NCBI GenBank assembly: GCA_016802295.1
Contig: JAESIW010000180.1
Location: forward strand, 3,641,975 to 3,705,974
Direction: 5' to 3'
DNA: 64,000 nt
Source of the DNA: Brachionus rotundiformis
Taxonomy: Eukaryota > Rotifera > Eurotatoria > Ploima > Brachionidae
Shown: piece by piece, positions 21,567 through 34,776 of the stretch
Layout of the letters: each line of letters starts with the position of its first letter
Numbering within the stretch: position 1 is the stretch's first letter
Program-made: the position numbers and the translations under genes
The notes under the pieces: generated by a model
The model's input: the letters and a program-made list of their open reading frames with translations, nothing else
The model's database searches: none
What the model was told of the DNA's origin: nothing

Positions 21567-21977
21567 TTAACCAGTTCTGATGATTGGTATTTTGCTATAT
21601 CGGCTGGTGTACATGTTTCTTTTGAACCAGTCGAAACGCTTCATAAAATTCTGTTTATCATTGAAATTTTCACTCATTTGATTCATTTCCGAGCTGGAAT
21701 CTTTGGACATCAAATTGCCAGTCTTGGATTTATTACTCGAATGTTCAGTATTAAAATCTGGAATGTCAGATTCCGTGTTTAAACTTTGAGCTATTGCTTT
21801 TATTAGATTGTAGTGATTGACAATATCTTTTTTTAAGCTTCGAATTAAACTCAATTTCTCTTCTAGAACTTTGTTGTCCATTTGACTGTCAATGGCCAAA
21901 TCCTCTTTACATTCAGCAAGTGCGATGAAGCAAACTAGTCCTAATAAAGCGACAATTTTTTCTATTTTTCGACTCAT
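21567..21977 (-). CDS. Secreted peptide precursor, candidate amidated neuropeptide
   Basis: Single-exon frame of 136 residues. It starts with a clear signal peptide (basic MSRKIEK then VALLGLVCFIALAEC). The rest is hydrophilic, with a helix-like segment (LEEKLSLIRSLKKDIVNHY). The C-terminus carries two KR dibasic sites close together: MKR, FDWF, KR, then NMYTSRYSKIPIIRTG and the stop. Cleavage at the second KR would release a 16-residue peptide ending in Gly, the donor for C-terminal amidation, so NMYTSRYSKIPIIRT-amide is the predicted product. This is the layout of animal neuropeptide precursors with one active peptide at the end. I do not recognise the peptide family. No cysteines occur after the signal region. 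Confidence 0.62.
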   Translation of the reverse strand: MSRKIEKIVALLGLVCFIALAECKEDLAIDSQMDNKVLEEKLSLIRSLKKDIVNHYNLIKAIAQSLNTESDIPDFNTEHSSNKSKTGNLMSKDSSSEMNQMSENFNDKQNFMKRFDWFKRNMYTSRYSKIPIIRTG

Positions 21978-22680
21978 CCTGTTTTTGTTTGATTTAAAGT
22001 AATTTTAGCGGATGGAAAAAGTTCCAAATTTATAATAGTAGATGTAATTAAATTAGATACAAGGATGTAATTAAGAAATCAGCCTTAAGTCACTCATGCA
22101 AATTAATTTTTTTTTTATTAAATTAACATTAAAAGTCATACAATATATCTGTAAAAAGTTTCTCTCAAACGGCAACTCAAATTCTAGTTTTTGAATCAAA
22201 TAATTATTTTATTAGATTACGGCAAGCTTTTCAAAATTCAAAAATCATACAATCACCTAATAAACCAAGTTTAGCATCTACGTAAAACAAGAGTTTGACT
22301 TTAAATCAAAAATATCTTATGATTGTGAAACCAATCGATTTTAATCGGAGGCATTGGCATGTCTTTTTGAAGCCTTCTTCTAAAGATTATATTAATTCAA
22401 GAATTTTTAAAAAAATACAAAAATGTCTTTATTATATTTTGATATTCAAATTTTTATTATAAATATGATATTCATTTAATTTAAATTTCTTGAATAGATT
22501 TGAATTTTCAACTTGATCAAAAACCTAAAATGGATTTTAATTTTCGAAAATTATCCAATTTGAAATTTGACCAAAATGAATAGAAAAAGTTAAAAAAAAA
22601 ACATTTGAACTAAAAGACCCTTAATTCCTACTAGACAAAATTATATTTTTTTAGTAATCTTGTTAAATATGTATTACTAT
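21978..22680. other. Intergenic stretch
   Basis: AT-rich; upstream region of the peptide-precursor gene. No further feature recognised. Confidence 0.5.
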
Positions 22681-23009
22681 ATGGTCCCCAATGGCAGACA
22701 ACGATCTCCAAAAATCGAAGTATTAGGCAACAATTGCCAAAGAAAAAATTTGCGTATCTTCCATCCAAGAGTCATTACAAAGATCAAGAACCAAGTCGAT
22801 CTGAAACATAATACGCAGAAGACCACTTAATTGGCTTGGAGATGTATTTAGAATGCAAACAGACAGAATTTCGTGTTTCCAAAATGACTTGGAGACGAGC
22901 AGTTGATAGAGATATGAAAGAGATGAAACTTACATGGGGACAAGCAAAAATTATCGCTAAGGACAGGGCAGAATGGAGGAAAAGTGCGGACGCAATAGAA
23001 GAATAAGAA
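22681..23009 (+). mobile_element. LINE 3'-end remnant
   Basis: The plus strand encodes, with frame breaks, the C-terminus typical of RTE/CR1-like non-LTR retrotransposon ORF2 proteins. RRRPLNWLGDVFRMQTDRI corresponds to the usual RRPLRWLGHVLRM block. After a frame change comes KMTWRRAVDRDMKEMKLTWG, then QAKIIAKDRAEWRKSADAIE and a stop. The reverse transcriptase core is missing, so this is a short dead fragment. Confidence 0.75.
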
Positions 23010-26000
23010 GAAAACATTTTTCAGATTAAAATAAATCAAATCTTGAATCCTTTAATTTCAATTAAAATTAGATCTTGGAACCAAAAAATACATCACTTTC
23101 AGTACATAAAAACAACCTTAATTGATGACAAACAAATGATTTGGTTCTGGTCATTAGAATACTTTTTGATATCTTTTTAGAATAGTTATCTTGACAATAG
23201 CAAATTGACAACATAGTTTATTAACTTAATCAACACTGAATCATCATAATAAACATCTTCAATGATTTATCAATTGATGATTATTTAATTTATTTTCTAA
23301 TATTCAATAAAGAAAATAAATGAAATTAATTAATTATTAATTTAAGCAATTTTTTAATGCGATCTTTTTATTGAATTAACCAACAATTTGATAACATTTC
23401 TAATATTTATATGATTTTTTTGAACAAGTTTCTCTATAAGTATTTCAAATATTTTTATCCAGTATTATCAAATAGTATTTTTATATCACTTATTTATTGA
23501 AATATATCACGAGATAAGACATTAAAATATTGTAGTCTATTTATCAAAAATTTCAAAAAAATCGCTTTATTGTCAAATAAAGATAGATAAATATCACTAT
23601 TTGCAAAGCAAACAAATACCAAAAATACAACTTCCGCTCAAGTGTATTTAAAATTGAAGTTTCCTGCCTTCTTTAATTAAAATTCTTAAAATTGTACTTT
23701 CTGTGTCCTAGTAGCTTGAACTTGATGAGCTGAATATAAAATCGATATTTAGACTGAAAAGGCTAATCAAATTTGTTTGATCAATTTAATTAGGTCTTTA
23801 CTGTTGCCTTTTTTCAAGGGCTTTATTGGAATTTTTTCAAGTGCAGAAATCAGTATAATTTAAATATGAATAGGACACTTTCACAACCACCTAAATTCGA
23901 AAATTAATTGGAATTTAGGGGTTTTGTTATTTATGAAAAAAATTTTGAATACAGAACAAGCATTGATGATCAAACATAAAAAGGCTATGCTTGATAAAGA
24001 TTTAAATCTAATTAAATAACCTACATTTTAATTTATAAATAAAAAAAAGACACAGCTATTTAATAAACAAAAGTAATTTTTATACTTGATTGGCATTTTT
24101 CTTCAAATTATTTTCTCATTAGGCGTTAAAGTAAATATAAGAGCATGCTATCATATAAAATTTGGCCTGTGAGAGAAAAAATTTTAATAAGACATTTTTA
24201 AATTTAAAAAATTGGAGGTTATATTTATTATTTTTTTAGAATAAATATTAAATATTTAAATTTGTTTTTCAAAGTAAACCTTAAAAGTTTAAGTGGCAAA
24301 ATTCCCAATGTGTGCTCTTTAATGTCGTTTAACTAGTTCAGTTTTCAAGTTGATTTTTAAAAACCTTGTTTGGCAAAATTATAAATTAAAGGAAATTAAG
24401 CAATAAAAGTGGACGATTAACGCCAAGAGAACATAGTTAAGGAAAATAATTATTTTGTTGGAAAAATATTGCTAAATTATAAAAAAATATTTAATAACTA
24501 TTAAGCTGAAAATATTTCTCTTTCTCTAAGATAAGGCGGACATACACTCTCGAGCTTCGTTCAATTAATCATTATTATTTTTAAGAGTTAATGGATTTGG
24601 TGATAATATTTTATTAAAATATATATGAGTCAAATGATAGCATTTATGTGCAGGACTATTTTTGGATATATTTTTTAGAAAGGCAGTTGATCAAAAATAA
24701 ATTGATTTTTAATTTTGTCATATTAAAGATTGAGAGGAAGAAAATACTTGAAGCGTTAAATATTTAAAATTATTTTATTCTTTAATTATTGTTTAGAATA
24801 CTTAAAAGCTCATAGAAAGAAAGGAAGGGCGCCACTCTGAATTCATTAAATTTTAAGAGCAATTGTTTTTATAAATGAAACAAATGGTAGTTTCAAATTT
24901 TCTGGAAGCCCAAGGCAATATCTTACAAAATTGACCATTCAAAATGTAATCTCTTTCTGGCTAGATTAGATCTCTGTATTTAAGATAACAATAGCTTGCG
25001 TAACAATACTCTTATTCAAAATGTAAGGTAATATTGTATAATCATTTTATAACTATATATTTTGGCATATATTCTATCTTAAATTATATGCTTTTGGTAA
25101 AAATACTGCTTTATCTATTTCGATCTAGAGATTACAATTATAAAACAATTATTTACCAAAAACAGTGCACAAAAACTGACCACAAATTCTCAAGAATAAT
25201 TTCAGATATTCGTATAGCTAAAGTATTATATTTTATCAAAAGATTTTAGTTAATCTCGAATATTTAGGCTTAATAAAGGAAGCTTAAAGAAATATTTTAA
25301 TTAGAATTTTTCTGATAATTTTTTTTAGATAAATAATTAATTGATTTTTCTCAAATAGGAAAAAAAAAGTTATTTGAGTATTGATTAGCTTCGGATAAAA
25401 TTGTTTAATTGAGACTAGTGCCTGGAATGTTTACAGGCCAAAATTCCATTAAAATAGTTCAAATATGATCATGTCTTTTTTTTTTTAAAATTTCCGAACT
25501 ATTTCCTAAAAAAGTTAATTACTAGCAGTCAAAAGTCTTATGAATTATTTAAATAGTTATAAAAACATCTAATGGATATACTTTTCTTAAATAAATAAGG
25601 CTAAAAGTTTAAAATGTCATGCTTAAGTAAAAAACTGAAGTACTCAGTAGTTTGGCTGATAGTTTACTTAAACCTTTAAATGTGTTCCTATGAAAATTTA
25701 TTTCCATCGGTGGTTTATTTTTCAAAGGTTTTTAATAATTTGTGTTTATATTTAACAAGAAAGCGATTAAAAATACCAACAAAAATAAGGAAAACCTTTC
25801 AATTTAGTGCTAATTTGTTTAATTTCTAAAGAACTGGCAAATTTTTTCTGGCTCAATAATTGAGTTCCATATGATAATAGTATAATTAAATTTTACATAA
25901 CAAATTTGAGTTTGCATTTATTTTTAAAGTAGGTAGATTTCATACAAAAAAAGAATTGCTTTAATTTCATATGTTTTTTTTATTTTTCCTTATTGATAAA

Positions 26001-28273
26001 ACTACTTTATTCTATGGTCGATCTACAGAGTTGAAAATAAATTTTAAAAAAGTAGTTACTTAATCAGTATTTTTTATTTGGCAACTTCAATATGCTAGAA
26101 TGATATAATTCTAAATTAATTTTATTTATTTTAAAATAAAATATAAAATTAGCAAAAATTTCTAAATTTATTTGAATTAAATTTTAGTTAACAAATATCT
26201 TCATTTGTGCAGGTGTTCTTGTTTTGCTGGCCAAAAGATGGAAGCCTTATCTACAATTTTATTATTCAAATAGTTCAAAAGAGTTTTAGAGTCAGTCTGA
26301 TCTATGTTTAATTTAATCCAGCTAATTTTACACAAACACTAGCCTTTATTTAGGGATTAATAAACAAATAATTAATCAACGGCAGCTATCGAAAGACTAT
26401 ATTGAACATATTCAAAATTTAATTTAAATAAAAAGCCAAAATAACTAGCAGTAATGATATCATATTATTGATTTATTTACTAATCATACTATTTTGAGGT
26501 ATTAAGAAAAGTCTGGAATCCAATTCAAAATTCTGCTTATGATTTGAAAATAAAAACAACTAAATTATTTAATTTAAATAAGAAAAGCCTTAAGCCAAAT
26601 CGAAAACTTGTTAACTAATCATCAATGAAAACATATAAATAGTCAGGCGGTCGATTGCATTCGGATCCAGCACGCGATATCTGACCGAAAATCGATCACG
26701 CTTAAAATAAAATTGCATGGTCCTAGTTTTCATAAATTAATTAAGAAAAAAAAAGGACTCTATTATTTATTTCAAATTAATTAAAAGACTCCCCTTAGTC
26801 ACTGGATCATTGTATTCATTCAAATCGATATCTAAATTCGTGTTCATATTTCAATATTGTTTACAGTTTATTTATATTTCTATCTTTCAACCAGGTTCTT
26901 TATTTAATTAAGAATAGCCAGTCACTAAATAAGTGTCTGTATATGTTTTCATATGCACCGTACTCTCTACGAGAGTCTGTTTAGTATTAATATTTTTCGA
27001 CAGTTCTTATTTGCTCAATTGCACCTCTAGCTATTTATGGTTAATTTAGTTTATGCTTTAAAAAATTATCATTATTGAAAACAAGTATTCTAAGTATTAA
27101 TTTAACATTTAGATATTGTGTTTCTAGATTAAAGCTTGGTATAGCGATTGGTAGCGCTTTTGTTGACCACTAGACTATATTTTATTCAGACAAAAAGATT
27201 ATCTATAAAATAAAATGCTTTATTAAAAATGTTTTTTTTTTATAGTCAAAAATAATTATCTAATTGTCAATAGAGTATTATTTATATGTTATTAATTTTA
27301 TTTAACAATATTTATTTAATCTAAATAATAAATAAAATTGTACTCTATTTGTATAATAAATAGTTAAATTTTTAAAAGAAGACATTTTAGGTTTGTGCAG
27401 CAGTTGATTATTAAGCACGTTTAGACTTCATAGAAATATAAATAGATACTTATTTACTGATTCAAATTAATTAATTTTAATTCTAATTCCGGGAACTTTT
27501 ACTAAAAGTCGAATTATTGAATAATAGTCGATACAGTATTACTAAAAAATTGTTAGATTTAATAAATGATTATTCAATCATAAATTTTACAAAATTAAAC
27601 GAGCTCAAATAAAATTAATAATTTAATATCCTAATGTTTTTTTTCTTTAATTTTGTCTAGTTTCAACTAAGAAATATTAATAACAAACCCTAATAATATA
27701 TTTGAAAAAAATAAAGAAGAAATAAGAGTAAGGAGAAAACTGTCTTTTATTAAAAAATAATTTTCTAATAAGATAAAAATTTTTGAAAATTGACATACTT
27801 TTTTAAAAGATATACTTTCTTCTAAGGATCCTGAGTTAGGAAACAGCAATTTCAGACATTTGAGAGTAAATTTTTTTTAATGATGCGATTTTATTAAACA
27901 TTTTTTAAATATATCTGAACTTGAGGGTTTTAATAAATCTAAAAAAAATTATACTAGTTAAAGTTTCTATAGTTTAATTTTAAATATTTAAGATTTGTTT
28001 ATTTGTATAAGAGAAAAAGAAGAGTTAATTTAAAAATTAATTTCAAACAAACTTGTTTTATTCTATATATTTTAGAAATGTTAATGAAAACCATTTTTTA
28101 TTCTTTTTCAAATTGAATATAAAATAGAAAATAGATTTTTTAAATTTATTTAAATAATTGATGAGATAAATACTCCGGAAAACTAAGTATCAGAATTGTA
28201 TAAATTTCTTAAATATTACATACTTTTTTGTCTAATTAATTAAGAAAAATCACAATTTTTGAATTGTTCTACA

Positions 28274-28313
<40 letters not shown>

Positions 28314-30943
28314 TAAAAAAGAGTATTTGTCGATTAATGAATGGATACTTAGTCCTTCCTTCCAGTCGTGTTATTTAGTTTTTGATTAGATTATTGACAA
28401 GATTATAATTAAAATTAGAAAATTTTTAAACCAGTATAAATAAAGATTAAAGTTTAAAAAATAAAAATATTTTTTGATTGGAAAAAGTTTTATTTTAAGT
28501 TTTTATTTTATATTTTATTGATAAACATTTTGATTCATTTCAAAATATTGAGGTTACTAAATCTTGAAATTATTAAAACATAGTCTTGACTGTATGGAAT
28601 GTGAGCTATTTGTCCAAGTTTTCAGTAGAATAGTTTTGGGGAGCCCACTTAGGCCTGCCTTTCAGCCCAAAGTGAAATTAGTTTGAGATATTTTTATCTA
28701 CGTTTTAGTTGAAGAAGAGAATAAATTGCCAAAGGTAAATTAATCAAAAATAATTTTTTTTCAAAATATTATCAGACTTTTGTTCATGTTTGGATGAAAT
28801 TTTTAAATAATTAGTTGTGTATTTTGGTTTCATTTTTTCATATGCTTTATCAACATAATAATCTTTATGCAATCAATATTGGACTTGAATTTATTACAAA
28901 ATTTTTATATTTTTTTGTTTGATCATCAAATTTCCTTGTTTCAGATAAATAAATTCTGATCTTCTATTTTAATATAAGTCTTAATTGATATGAGGCCAGA
29001 TAAGCCGGTGTGAAACAAAATAATTACTTTACCCTAGGGCATTTTTTCATAAATAGGATTTATCTTAAAAATATAAATCATTAAGATATAATATTTCAAG
29101 AGAAGCGTAACCAAGTAACCAAGATAAGTCTCAGTCATCCAATTGACCACTAATTAATATGGTTCTTGACAGTTAATTTTATCAAATATTTAAACATCTC
29201 AAGTAGATGGTCAGGTGTTAAGCAAATCAAGCATAACGGTCTAATCTCAACAAATCACTTGAAAACACTTAAAGGTATTACTAAAATTGGTTCACAGAAA
29301 GAATATTTCCAATTTATTTAATACCGACTATCAGAATACAAATCAAACTAAAATGACATGGATAAGAGCTTTTAGTCAAGGTAATTTGACACTTTTGGAA
29401 TTTGGCAAGCACTTAAATTAAATCTGAATTTTCCGTTTAAACATATTTTTTCATCGAATAAATATTTAAACATTAAGTTACGTGTTTTTTTTTTTTTTTG
29501 TTTAATGGTTTATTTAGTGGGCAGAAATTTATTAATAAAAGATAGCATATCTAACATGTATCCAAAGGAGTTGTAATTAAAACAACTTATTATCACGTTT
29601 TAATTGGAACTAGAAAAGTGTACAAGTGCTTGCGTAATGCACATTAGATATTTGCTAATTAAGTGCTATTTTTGTATCTATAAAAGTATAAAAAGTTAGA
29701 TAATAAAATTTAATCGATTAGACAAATTGATTAATTACTCTGCATGGTTTCAAGCGAACTATTGAAGTCAAGACCAACACCGCTAGCAATAATTGACATT
29801 TTGTATAAAACGGAGATAAATATTTGTATTTGGAGATATCGAAACCAAGACACTAATCCTCTTACGATTTTACCAGACACTAGGGTTTTTTAAACAAAAT
29901 CCAAATTTTAGTCAAATTTAGTATTTAAAGCAACAAAGGTGTTCGAATTACAAAACTACAGGTTAGACTTTGGCGGATAGGTTTTTTAGTTAGAGTATTT
30001 TTTTAAGATATTTTATTTTGGTATCAGGGGAGTCCGCTTTGATCAAAGTGTTGGAACAACTCTTGGCATTGAGATGTTCATTCAAGTAGAATTAAAAAAT
30101 AAGCATGTTTATTTAGGTACTTTTAATGTGCTTAGGAAAAACATATTGTTTACTTTTAACAAATTAAGAGACCTCTTGAATAGTTAAGGTATTCGATTAC
30201 TTACTTGCATAATTCTTAAAATAAATAAACACAACAAATCGATAGTGACTAATCGAAAAAATGGAATTTTGTTATTCTAACAGCTTTTGGATCAAGTTTT
30301 GTTATTTTTCGCATTAGCACTGCTCTGTGGTAGAGTATATAAAATAAAGATGTAAACTACTAGATATTATCTTCAATTTAAAAGTTTTATCTTTATGCCA
30401 ATCGATCAAGATAAGGAACTAATTTTTTTCCTATTTGATTGTTTCAGCTGAGCATGCAAGTACACTAATTGCTCGTTTCAGTTCATGAAGTTTATTTGTA
30501 CAAGTAGTTTAGATGGCTTTATTAAACAGTAATTAATTTTTTAACTAAATTAAATTTGATTTTAAAATAAATTAGTCAAGCCAAGTGTCAGTCTTAATGT
30601 ATGTTCAATCAAGCTTTTAATTAAATATATGCTATCCAAATAAACTAAAATTTTTCTATTCTTTCTTTTCACAGTTTTCCCAATGTTTATATTTTCTAAT
30701 GTATATCAATTAAATATTGAATATCATTTTATTTGGTATTTGTATGTGTACCACAAATATACATTCGAGAAAATAATTAATTTAACATTGGCTATTTTAT
30801 GACACTATTTTTATTAATAATTTTAATTGCGTAATAAACAATTAAAAAGAAGTGGAATTCAAATTTTTTTTAATTTAAATATCCTTATTTTTATTTATAG
30901 ACTTTTAAATAAATTTTTTATGAACCAGTAAATTAAAACCACA
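23010..30943. other. Long gene-free region upstream of FGFRL1
   Basis: About 7.9 kb with no open frame that looks coding on either strand and no tRNA seen; out of scale with the rest of the window. It contains an (ATT)13 microsatellite and scattered A/T runs. Near 26641-26700 there is a short segment much richer in G+C (GGCGGTCGATTGCATTCGGA onward) that may be a repeat fragment. Distal regulatory DNA for FGFRL1, an untranslated 5' exon, or an unrecognised noncoding RNA are all possible. Confidence 0.5.
28275..28313. repeat. (ATT)13 microsatellite
   Basis: Thirteen uninterrupted ATT units, the longest trinucleotide run noticed in the window. Confidence 0.95.
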
Positions 30944-33358
30944 ATGAAATATTTGTTGATAATATTGATTGGCCTAATTGCTTTATGTCGAGCGAGAGAA
31001 ATGCTTCAGACCACAATTGAAGCAGTGGAGAAAGAAAATGTGGTTTTGAAATGTCCCATAGATACAGCAACCGAGTATATGGACGAATACGACTATGATT
31101 ATGACGATCTTGAGCGCAAAAAGCGCCAAAACCCAATAACAATAATGCAATGGTACAAAGATTCAATAAAATTAAATAAATTTACCAACATTGGAAAATA
31201 TGAGTTCGATGGCACCGAATTAAGAATTCTAAATATTGATTCGATGGATGCCGGCAATTATACTTGCAAGATGATAAATGGTCTAGGTCAATTGGGTGGT
31301 TCAATCAGTATAGTTATGCAAACAACCAACTCGACTACCAAGACCTTGCAGATTACCAAGCCTAGTCTAAAACGCAAAAGACCCAATATACAAAGAGCTC
31401 CAACCTTTGTGACTTCAAATCAAATTACTAAATTCAGCAAACAAAAGGGAGAAGAAGTTATGTTCAATTGTAGAGCGGTAGGAGTCCCAAGACCTGACAT
31501 TTTATGGTTCAAAAATGGTGTTATTCTTAGTGAAGAAGAATATGGAATTACCAGGTAATAATTTTTTTTAATCTGTATAGGATATTATTTTAGGAGCTAA
31601 GATCAAAAAATATTTTTTTTTAAAAAATGCAATTAGAATTTGAATATGATTCATCATAAAATATAAATTTTTGCTTTAATTGATTTAAAATTTAATAAAC
31701 AAAACATTAATAAAAAACTATCTTATTTAAATTAAAAATTAAATTAACCGATAAGATTTTTATTTATTATTTTTTCTAGATCAAAATGGTCACTTAACCT
31801 TAAAGATTTACGCATAAATGATAATGGAAATTTTACATGTCAAGTTTTTAACAAGCATGGTTCGATAAATGCCACTTTTGAGCTCAATGTTTTCGACGAG
31901 TCACAAGTTTTCGAAGGATTAGAGCCTATTAACATTACCATTTCATCTGGTATGGACGCGGTTTTTACTTGTAAAGTAAAGAGCACCTATAATCCAAATA
32001 TTAAATGGATGAAGCAAATCAGCAAAGTCGAATATACCAATTATGTTATCCAAAACTCAAATAATGATCTATTAAAAAATAAAGAGCTGAGTAGTAATGA
32101 TTTAAGAAGCTTGTATCTTTTTAACTCATTACCATCGCTCAAGTTCAAAGAAAAAAATATCCAAAATAAAGAGTATGATGACACATTGTTAAACGAGTTG
32201 ATTACTGGAAAGGAAAGCTCGGACAAAGATGAGCTTAATTTTGAATTTTTTGTTCCAAAGAATGTAAATTTTGACTCTACAACTAGAAAAATTGAGACAA
32301 AAAATGATGACAGCATCCATTACATAACTTTGTCATCTTCACCATCTGTCATACAAAAATTTTCCTATGATAGAATTAATAATTATTACATTAGTCAGTT
32401 AACTATTAAACAAGCCAGTGTTAAAGAATCTGGTATTTATGTATGCTTTGGTGCGACCAATAATGGATACAGTTACCGCAAGTCCTATCTTCAAGTAATG
32501 CCATTGATCCAGACTGTACCAAATTTTCATCCAAATGGTTTTTATGGCAAATTTAACAAAAAAGACAATTATAAAGATGATATTTATTTTAATAATAAAC
32601 CAGAAATTAGCACAAAAGCTAATTTAAATGACAACTTTATAACCATTCAGTCTATTGGTTATATAATTATCGGAATACCTGTCATTTTAATTTCCATTTT
32701 TGCGCTAATTTCAGTTTGTTATTTGAAAAAAATCGAAAATTTAAAAGAAGATAAAACCCAGAATCGAAACTCTATTTTTAGGCTATTTAAGTCTGCATTT
32801 AAATCTGGTAAATCAGATAAAAATTGTGAAAAGTTCAGTCATACCTTAAATAATAGCTATGATGAAAAAAAAATGAATAGCTACGCTAAAAATACCCTAT
32901 CAACTAGTGCATCAAGCGATCACACAAATACACTTCAATGTGTAGCTTCATCGCTTGCTACATCAATGTCAGACTCGTCATCTGAAACAACTGTTGCTTA
33001 TTATGCCACAATTCCTCTTTTGGCTGAAAATGGACTAAGCCCACCTCCTTTGCCCAACTCTCAACCACCAACTTTTTCGCCTGTTTTAGTCAATTCAACC
33101 TCTGCAAAATATTATGGTCAAACAAACGAGCTAAAAAGAGTGGAATCAAATTCATCAATGGCATATTATAAGATTGTGGAGAGCGAATCTATTCCGTACA
33201 ATCAAGCAAATAACAAATACTCAAGTGAAAATGACCAGCAAGTTGTGACAGAATATAAATTAAATGAAAGTACAAATTCGAATAGATTTTACTTTCAGTT
33301 GGCACCTGTTAACAAAAATATAAGAAGCTTTTCAAATACTTTTAGCAAAAAATATTAA
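30944..33358 (+). CDS. FGFRL1: Fibroblast growth factor receptor-like 1
   Basis: FGFRL1 is an FGF-binding cell-surface protein with three Ig domains, one membrane span and no kinase. Exons 30944-31554 and 31780-33358 join in frame to 729 residues; human FGFRL1 has 504. Seen: signal peptide (1-17), Ig1 with Cys37 and Cys108, Ig2 with VMFNCRAVGVPRPDILWFKN and GNFTCQVFNKHGSINATFEL, and Ig3 from VFTCKVK to GIYVCFGATNNGYSYRKSYL. The last block matches the FGFRL1 Ig3 end closely. Ig3 is stretched by about 90 acidic, Ser/Asn-rich residues. The membrane span is about 505-527 (GYIIIGIPVILISIFALISV), followed by about 200 cytoplasmic residues with no kinase motif and a PPPLPNSQPP proline run. An acidic stretch (44-57) followed by RKKR (58-61) interrupts Ig1. 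Confidence 0.93.
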
Positions 33359-33660
33359 AATATTAAAAAATGTTTTTTATTGTGGGGTTAGAGATTGTTG
33401 ATATTGTAAATTCCAAAAATTAATGTTGTTATCCAACATAAAAATGTAAAATTTATTTTCTTTTTATTTATTATTTAATTAATAAAAAAATTTTTGAAAA
33501 TTTTATTTATTTAATATCATCTGATGAAAATTTTTTTTAGAGGGTGAAGTCTATATTTTAGAACCATAAACCAAAATAACAAAATAAAGGAAATATCTTT
33601 TATACCAGAACTTCTTATCAAATATCAAGTTGATTATCTTGGTCAGTCTTTTCTAGTTAA
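33359..33660. other. FGFRL1 3' flank
   Basis: AT-rich sequence following the FGFRL1 stop, presumably 3' UTR with an AATAAA-like signal near 33478. Nothing else seen. Confidence 0.4.
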
Positions 33661-34060
33661 GTTATGAAAAGATAAGTGTTGGGATTCAAACACACAGTCT
33701 GTTAACCCGCAAAAATTTTATCTCACCATGACTGAACATAATCCTGAAAATTACGGCCAGAAAAAATGGGCAGCGTAAAGTATGGCAAACACAATCAAAT
33801 CATTAAAAGACAGGTTTTTTCATTAAAACGAGAATAAAAGGAAAAAAGGGAGAATTTTCAATACAATAATTTAATAGTTTCTTTCCAAATAATTGGACCT
33901 AAAGAGACCGGTTCGAAGGTCGTCTGGAAAAAAGTTGGTAGCCCGTAATTTTGGTCAAAAAATAGGACCATCAGAAAGACCGCAGTAAATCGTCTGCGAG
34001 ATAGACCGGTTCACTCTGCCGCATCCGACATTAAAATACATTACATTACATTACAGCAAT
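33661..34060. mobile_element. Retroelement-like 3' tail with (ACATT)n
   Basis: A segment richer in G+C than its surroundings, holding two related motifs (GAGACCGGTTCGAAGGTCGT near 33905 and GATAGACCGGTTCACTCTGC near 34000). It ends in a short tandem run, TACATTACATTACATTACAG. Composition and a terminal short tandem repeat resemble the 3' UTR end of a non-LTR retrotransposon. No coding sequence remains, so the class cannot be named. Confidence 0.4.
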
Positions 34061-34776
34061 ATCATCATCACACATATTGGAAGTATTCAAAAGAAGGTAA
34101 CATGAGTGTTTGCTAAAAATGTGTTATATTGTTAATTAACTAGTTACCACTTTGAATATTGGTTGGTAAAATTAGCAAAAAAAAAGAAACTATTAAAGAA
34201 TTGAAGTAATTTAGGTAAACAAAAACTTGAAAAGAAATTATTTTATTTATTACTCACTGAATTAAGATATAAAGTTTTCTATTTGATTAAAAAAAAATTT
34301 TAAAAAGCTTATTAAGACTTCTACTAACAAATAAAAAAATTATGATAAAAAATTAAAAAATTAAAGAGCTCTTTATTGTACGATTAGTAATTCTTAAATT
34401 TTAAAATCTGTGTTTGACTTATTTTAATAGACTTTAATTTTAATTTTATCACCATTGAAATTAAATATACAAGATTTAATAAAAACTTATTAAAGACTCT
34501 AAGAAAAATAAATATTGCCTATAAATAACTCGAAAAACAGCTCAAAAATTATCTCGTCGAAAACAAAATATTATTAATAAGCGATAGCAATAATTTTTTT
34601 TATTCTAAGCTTTTGAAAATTAAAAAAATCTTTTTTTAATTGGCTCAGTTAGATTTAATTTGCTCACAAATTACTTAAAAATATTATTTTGAATTATTTT
34701 CTAATTAATAGACAAAATTTTTCTAATAAAAGAAAATCAACTCATTTTTTTATTAAAAAATAAAACAAAAAAATAT
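34061..34776. other. AT-rich intergenic stretch
   Basis: No gene, RNA or repeat recognised between the retroelement-like tail and the end of the homeobox gene. Confidence 0.5.

Noticed and set aside
25034..25249. 71-codon open frame in the gene desert
   Set aside because: Low-complexity Ile/Leu/Tyr/Lys composition expected by chance in AT-rich DNA; no splice context or recognisable motif.
26641..26700. G+C-richer segment in the gene desert as a possible RNA gene
   Set aside because: No tRNA, 5S or snRNA signature could be recognised; only noted as a possible repeat fragment.
27667..27849. 60-codon minus-strand frame
   Set aside because: Short, low complexity, without ATG context or support.
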